A stretch of 64,000 bases of DNA from Sapientia aquatica (lineage in GTDB: Bacteria; Pseudomonadota; Gammaproteobacteria; Burkholderiales; Burkholderiaceae_D): the NCBI RefSeq assembly GCF_004358105.1, contig NZ_SMYL01000008.1, forward strand, positions 99,460-163,459, given 5' to 3'. The translations under genes and the position numbers were made by a program. Below the pieces are notes generated by a model. That model had not been told where the DNA came from. It made no database searches and was given only the letters and a program-made list of their open reading frames with translations. This document shows, in pieces, positions 60,172 through 64,000 of the stretch. Numbering within the stretch: position 1 is the first letter of the stretch; the number at the start of each line of letters is the position of its first letter.

Positions 60172-60576
60172 GTATTTTCTCCGTAAAAAGTCAGTTTAGG
60201 ATTCGTTCGTTGAGCCGTCGAGCCTTGTTCCGCCAATGGGGAATTGGTCGATCTATCCGCAAACTGTGGCTCAAGTTTGTGTTGAATCACGGCGCTGGGC
60301 TTCGTGCGGCAAATTCCACCTTTTTAGGGCTTAATTTAACCGCTTTCTGAAGTCTAATACCAATCAATCAAAAAAGATACTGATTGGTATTAATATTACC
60401 GTTTGGTATTTTGGTGATTTAATACAAATTTTTAAGCGTCCAGCGCCGTCGCCCCTCGAAGGAGCTATCAACAAGTTAGCGGCTCGATGATCAATATCTT
60501 CCTAACAAGCTAATTTGGACAACCACGCCAGCTACACTAAAATGGCGGCTTTTCTAGCGTCTGTGTAAAGCCCTCC
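60172..60576. other. Intergenic, divergent promoter region with a dyad
   Basis: About 400 bases between the leftward barrel gene and rhlE. Apart from the TAATACCAATCA dyad at 60355-60392 nothing is recognised. A rightward frame at 60105-60350 has no features. Confidence 0.5.
60355..60410. promoter_or_regulatory. Perfect 12-base dyad with third half-site
   Basis: TAATACCAATCA (60355-60366) and TGATTGGTATTA (60381-60392) are perfect inverted repeats with a 14-base spacer, and TTTGGTATT (60402-60410) repeats part of the right arm in the same direction ten bases on. This is typical of a dimeric repressor operator, or of a stem with a short AT loop; the bound protein is unknown. It lies 184 bases from the barrel start and 185 from rhlE. 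Confidence 0.6.
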
Positions 60577-61827
60577 ATGCCATTTTCCTCACTCCAACTC
60601 ATTCCCGATCTGCAACGCGCGATATCTGAACGCGGCTATAGCACGCCAACAGCAATCCAATCCGCGGCTATTCCTGTCATCGTGGGCGGCGGCGATCTGG
60701 TGGCGTGTGCACAAACGGGTTCGGGGAAAACGGCGGCGTTTTGTTTACCCCTGTTGCAGCGCTGGAACCAACAAACACCTGCCACGCCGCGTAAAGTCAG
60801 TGTGTTGATCTTGGTGCCAACGCGCGAATTGGCGACCCAAGTGGGCGATACTTTGCGCAGCTTGGCGGCATTTTTACCCAAGCCAATTAAGCTGGCGGTA
60901 TTGTTTGGCGGGGTATCGATCAATCCGCAGATGATGCATTTGCGCGGCGGCGCGGATATGGTGGTGGCTACTCCCGGACGCCTGCTGGATTTAATTGCGC
61001 ACAATGCGCTGTCGATCTCAAGCGTGCAGACCTTGGTGTTGGATGAGGCAGATCGTTTGCTGGAATTGGGTTTTCAGGATGAACTCAATCAACTACTGAA
61101 GTTGTTACCGGCGCAGCGCCAAAACTGTTTATTTTCAGCGACCTTTCCCGAGCAATTATCAGCCTTGGCGCAAGACTTTTTAAAGTCACCAACGCGCATC
61201 GATATTGCAGCGACCGAAATCACAACTCCTGAGATTAGCCAACGCGCTATCGTGGTTGATACGGCTAACCGCACGCAACTGCTACGCCATTTAATTGATA
61301 GTGAAAACTGGGATCGCGTTTTGGTTTTTGCAGCCAGTCGCTATGCAACCGAAGTGATCGCACTCAAATTACGCAAAGCACGCATCGCTGCCGAGCCGTT
61401 TCACGGTGAATTAAGTCAAGGCAAACGCACACAGGTTTTAGCTGACTTTAAGGCGCAACGCATTCGGGTGGTCGTGGCAACTGATGTGGCAGCGCGTGGG
61501 ATTGATATTGCGAACTTACCGGTGGTGGTTAATTTCGATTTGCCGCGCTCGACCGATGATTATGTCCATCGAATAGGTCGCACAGGTCGGGCGGGTGAAG
61601 CGGGCTTGGCGGTCAGCTTTATTAGCACTGGAAATGAAGCGCATTTCCGCTTGATCGAGCAGCGTCAACAGGTCAAAGTGGAGCGCGAAATTATTGCTGG
61701 ATTTGAACCGACGGAAAAAGACGTTTCAGTGTCCACCGAAGATAAATCGAATGGCGGCATCAAAGGTAAGCGCCCAAGCAAAAAAGATAAATTGCGCGCC
61801 TTAGCAGCGCAAGAAAATAAAAGTTAG
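60577..61827 (+). CDS. rhlE: DEAD-box RNA helicase RhlE
   Basis: ATP-dependent RNA helicase, 416 residues, in ribosome maturation and RNA turnover. Q motif (YSTPTAIQ), motif I (AQTGSGKT), Ib (TPGRLLD), II (VLDEADRLLELGF), III (FSAT), V (TDVAARGID) and VI (HRIGRTGRAG) are all present, followed by a short basic tail (KGKRPSKKDKLR). Shorter than some RhlE homologues, with no extra C-terminal domain. Confidence 0.93.
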   Translation: MPFSSLQLIPDLQRAISERGYSTPTAIQSAAIPVIVGGGDLVACAQTGSGKTAAFCLPLLQRWNQQTPATPRKVSVLILVPTRELATQVGDTLRSLAAFLPKPIKLAVLFGGVSINPQMMHLRGGADMVVATPGRLLDLIAHNALSISSVQTLVLDEADRLLELGFQDELNQLLKLLPAQRQNCLFSATFPEQLSALAQDFLKSPTRIDIAATEITTPEISQRAIVVDTANRTQLLRHLIDSENWDRVLVFAASRYATEVIALKLRKARIAAEPFHGELSQGKRTQVLADFKAQRIRVVVATDVAARGIDIANLPVVVNFDLPRSTDDYVHRIGRTGRAGEAGLAVSFISTGNEAHFRLIEQRQQVKVEREIIAGFEPTEKDVSVSTEDKSNGGIKGKRPSKKDKLRALAAQENKS

Positions 61828-61839
61828 CCTCAAATAAAA

Positions 61840-61876
61840 AAGCGCTTCCGATGGATAAACCCCATCGCAAGCGCTT
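61840..61876 (-). terminator. Intrinsic terminator of the M14 peptidase gene
   Basis: A 14-base-pair stem with one C-C mismatch (AAGCGCTT-C-CGATGG 61840-61854 and CCATCG-C-AAGCGCTT 61862-61876) and a 7-base loop. On the minus strand it is followed by a TTTTTTATTT-like run, 20 bases after the peptidase stop. It may also slow transcripts from rhlE. Confidence 0.88.
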
Positions 61877-61896
61877 GCTAATTACATCAATCAATC

Positions 61897-63594
61897 TCAC
61901 ATCATCCGATAAACGGGATAACGCAGCCACTCAGGTTCGTTATAGCGCTTGCAGTTCGCGAAGATAAAACTCAACACTTGCTCTTGATCCGATAACAAAG
62001 CTGGATTGGCGGTCTTCCATTGTTCAAACTTAGCTTTTAATTCAGGTTCGGAATTAAGCAATTCCAGCGCGGTGTCTTCAAACACGTAATTTGAAAATGC
62101 TTCTTTTTTCTCCAGCACGCTATTAAAAAATCCCCATCTAAAAAAACTATCGTGCGCTTGCGGCTCCAAGGTCTCAACCGCGTAACGGGCGTTGGCTTGA
62201 TTGAGGTGCAGCAGATAATCGCCAGCCCGCAGCATGATTTGTTCGGTACGTGTTTCGAGTTCAACTTCATCGTGGAACATATGACCTTCATACGGCGTAG
62301 CGCGAGAAGTGAACTTCTTAACGTGATAGGTGTGCAGCGTATGCAGACCCGATTCTACAACGCGTTCTAATTGCACGCCATTCCACTGCAAACGCGCAAT
62401 GACCTCGCGCCATGCTTGCGGGATGACGTAAGTTTTTGGCGCTGGCACGGTAACGTCCGGCACAAAATTATCGTAATAGGCGATATCTTTTTCCCACGGT
62501 TGATTGCGGTCGTAGGCTAGGCGCGTGTAGTTACCGATCAAGCTCGGACGATAAACGGCAGCGTAACCCTTAAAGCGGAAATGCGAAGGCTTACTTTGAT
62601 CGGCTTTCCATTGGACTGGCCATTGCGTTTTTTGAGCAGCCGCGTGCTTATCGGCGGCGCGTAATTGCTGGATTTGATCAGCATGCTTGATCGTAAAATT
62701 TAGTACCACTTCCACTAAATTACGCATGGATTCATAACGATCAGCGTAAGGTTTAAGCATGTGCGTCTCTGGCATAAAACCGATGGTGTGATGCAACGCG
62801 GCGTAACCTGTGGAGAAGCGTGGAACTTCTAAAAAGTCTTCAATGCCATCATCAGGGATATCGGTCACTTGGTTATGCGGGTTCACATAAGGGCAGGTCG
62901 GCCAGCCGCGTTGCTCCATTTGCGCGAAAATTTCTGGCAACATCGTTGCACGCAAAAACGTTCCTAAACCGCCACCTAATTTATCCGCCTGCGTTTGAAT
63001 CAGCGTCATCGTATAGCTGTAATCGGCCCCGTTAGAAGTATGCGTATCGACCATGACATCCGGGCTCCACGCGCTGAACAGTTGATTAAACGCCTGCGCA
63101 TTTAAACTATCGCATTTAATAAAATCGCGATTCAAATCCATGTTCAAAGCGTTGCCGCGGAAGCCAAACATTTCAGGCCCATCTTGATTTACGCGCGAGG
63201 TATTCTGGCGATTCCAGCAACCATCAACGTTATAAATCGGCACAAACAAAAACACCGTGCGACCCAAGGCCGCCAAGCGTCCCGGCTCAATACAAAAATC
63301 ACGCACCAACGCCATACACGCATCAATGCCTTCCGGCTCGCCCGGATGAATACCGTTGTTATTAAAAAAAACCGGCCGCGCTTCGCGCTTAATTTCTTCT
63401 AAATCAAACACCCCGTCCGCAGTCACCACACCTGCATACAAAGGCACGCCGCCATCAGAAGTACCGATCTGAAACAAGCGCACAACGTTCGGAAAGCGTG
63501 CTGTTAAATGTTGATAAAAAGCGATGCATTCTTCCCAAGTCGTCGTTTGGTTTTTATTCCCTTTTTCATAGGGAGTCAGTAAGTCAGGCAGCAT
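61897..63594 (-). CDS. M14-family zinc carboxypeptidase
   Basis: Metallopeptidase of 565 residues without a signal peptide. Zinc ligands are seen as H83 and E86 in GIHPGEPEG and H185 in VDTHTSNG, with the conserved LNRDF arginine in between. A catalytic glutamate may lie in GFMPETHML. The second half (from about 320) is a C-terminal beta-rich region. The fold is carboxypeptidase A-like; members of this branch trim peptides or cell-wall fragments. AAGGATTGCC precedes the ATG. Unlinked to neighbours. Confidence 0.88.
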   Translation of the reverse strand: MLPDLLTPYEKGNKNQTTTWEECIAFYQHLTARFPNVVRLFQIGTSDGGVPLYAGVVTADGVFDLEEIKREARPVFFNNNGIHPGEPEGIDACMALVRDFCIEPGRLAALGRTVFLFVPIYNVDGCWNRQNTSRVNQDGPEMFGFRGNALNMDLNRDFIKCDSLNAQAFNQLFSAWSPDVMVDTHTSNGADYSYTMTLIQTQADKLGGGLGTFLRATMLPEIFAQMEQRGWPTCPYVNPHNQVTDIPDDGIEDFLEVPRFSTGYAALHHTIGFMPETHMLKPYADRYESMRNLVEVVLNFTIKHADQIQQLRAADKHAAAQKTQWPVQWKADQSKPSHFRFKGYAAVYRPSLIGNYTRLAYDRNQPWEKDIAYYDNFVPDVTVPAPKTYVIPQAWREVIARLQWNGVQLERVVESGLHTLHTYHVKKFTSRATPYEGHMFHDEVELETRTEQIMLRAGDYLLHLNQANARYAVETLEPQAHDSFFRWGFFNSVLEKKEAFSNYVFEDTALELLNSEPELKAKFEQWKTANPALLSDQEQVLSFIFANCKRYNEPEWLRYPVYRMM

Positions 63595-63860
63595 GGCAAT
63601 CCTTGCAATTAAATTGGGAATACGATGTAAAAATGAATGCGCGGCATTGTAGCATTTTTAAAAATTACCCTATATCTACCCACTTCAACGACCATGTTTA
63701 AGCTGTGTTGGGTGCACGAAGTTCACAAGCCCCCACCACCAACAACACAAAATAAACTCATTACGTCAATTCCTGCAAAAAACGTAAGATTCATAGAATT
63801 GTTTTTATTGCTAAATAAATATGCTATTTTTACTATTTCCCACGCACATTAGGAACCTCC

Positions 63861-64000
63861 ATGCCGCATCCCACCCGCACCCTCTCCATCCACAGCCCAG
63901 CCATCCCACAAATCAACGATCCATCCGCCCTAATCCCCGTGCGTCTGTCCGGTTCTGACGCCATGAATCATCTGTTTGAATACCACTTACTGCTTAAAAC
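63861..64000 (+). CDS. VgrG-like type VI secretion tip protein (5' end only)
   Basis: The first 46 codons of a gene cut by the window edge. AGGAA five bases before the ATG at 63861 supports the start. The N-terminus (RTLSIHSPAIP, then LIPVRLSGSDAMN, LFEYHLLLKT) matches the start of VgrG/Gp5-Gp27-like tip proteins, which form the spike of the type VI secretion machine. The rest, including any C-terminal effector domain, is beyond the window. Confidence 0.8.
   Translation, partial: MPHPTRTLSIHSPAIPQINDPSALIPVRLSGSDAMNHLFEYHLLLK

Overview
The window looks like chromosomal DNA from a free-living betaproteobacterium, most likely Burkholderiales/Oxalobacteraceae; an Undibacterium-like genus is my guess. 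The grounds are a Tat-exported high-potential iron-sulfur protein, a full che cluster, MdtABC-type efflux, RhlE, a VgrG start and roughly 50% GC. The genus is inferred from gene style, not from a marker gene. I saw no tRNA, rRNA, CRISPR array, prophage or transposase.

Layout. 1-1.5 kb: HiPIP, a MarR-like regulator and a small membrane protein. 1.6-7.5 kb: TonB locus 1 (exbD, tonB, receptor, exbB) followed by a secreted phospholipase D-like protein. 7.8-8.3 kb: a lone GIY-YIG gene enclosed by long inverted palindromic repeats. 8.7-14 kb: an outer-membrane protein, a chemoreceptor, an odd repeat-bearing small gene with a siderophore-interacting reductase, and an uncharacterised cytoplasmic protein.

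14.5-34.4 kb: a 20 kb signalling island. On the minus strand lies a tight che run (response regulator, MCP, CheY, STAS, CheA, triple-PAS MCP, CheW, CheR, CheD, CheB, then a GAF/PAS kinase). Next come a plus-strand receiver + Hpt pair and two more membrane histidine kinases. All three kinases share one catalytic core but carry different sensors (GAF+PAS, CHASE, Cache), and none has a receiver, so the stand-alone receivers and Hpt could serve them. CheA carries an unusual MshEN-like segment that might bind c-di-GMP.

34.7-39 kb: a third TonB receptor, ArfB ribosome rescue, glyoxalase I and an exported methyltransferase. 39.7-48.8 kb: an RND efflux operon (adaptor, two pump subunits, outer-membrane factor) closed by a clear terminator. 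49-54.5 kb: TonB locus 2 (receptor, exbB, exbD, tonB) and two FKBP isomerases. 54.6-64 kb: OsmC-YcaO fusion, cupin, MDR oxidoreductase, GNAT, an outer-membrane barrel, RhlE, an M14 peptidase and the first 46 codons of a VgrG-like gene cut by the window edge.

The main candidates for something new are the GIY-YIG/inverted-repeat unit, the MshEN-like module in CheA, the nested operator upstream of the degenerate PadR-like gene, and the repeated receptor-hairpin-exbB design in two rearranged TonB loci.
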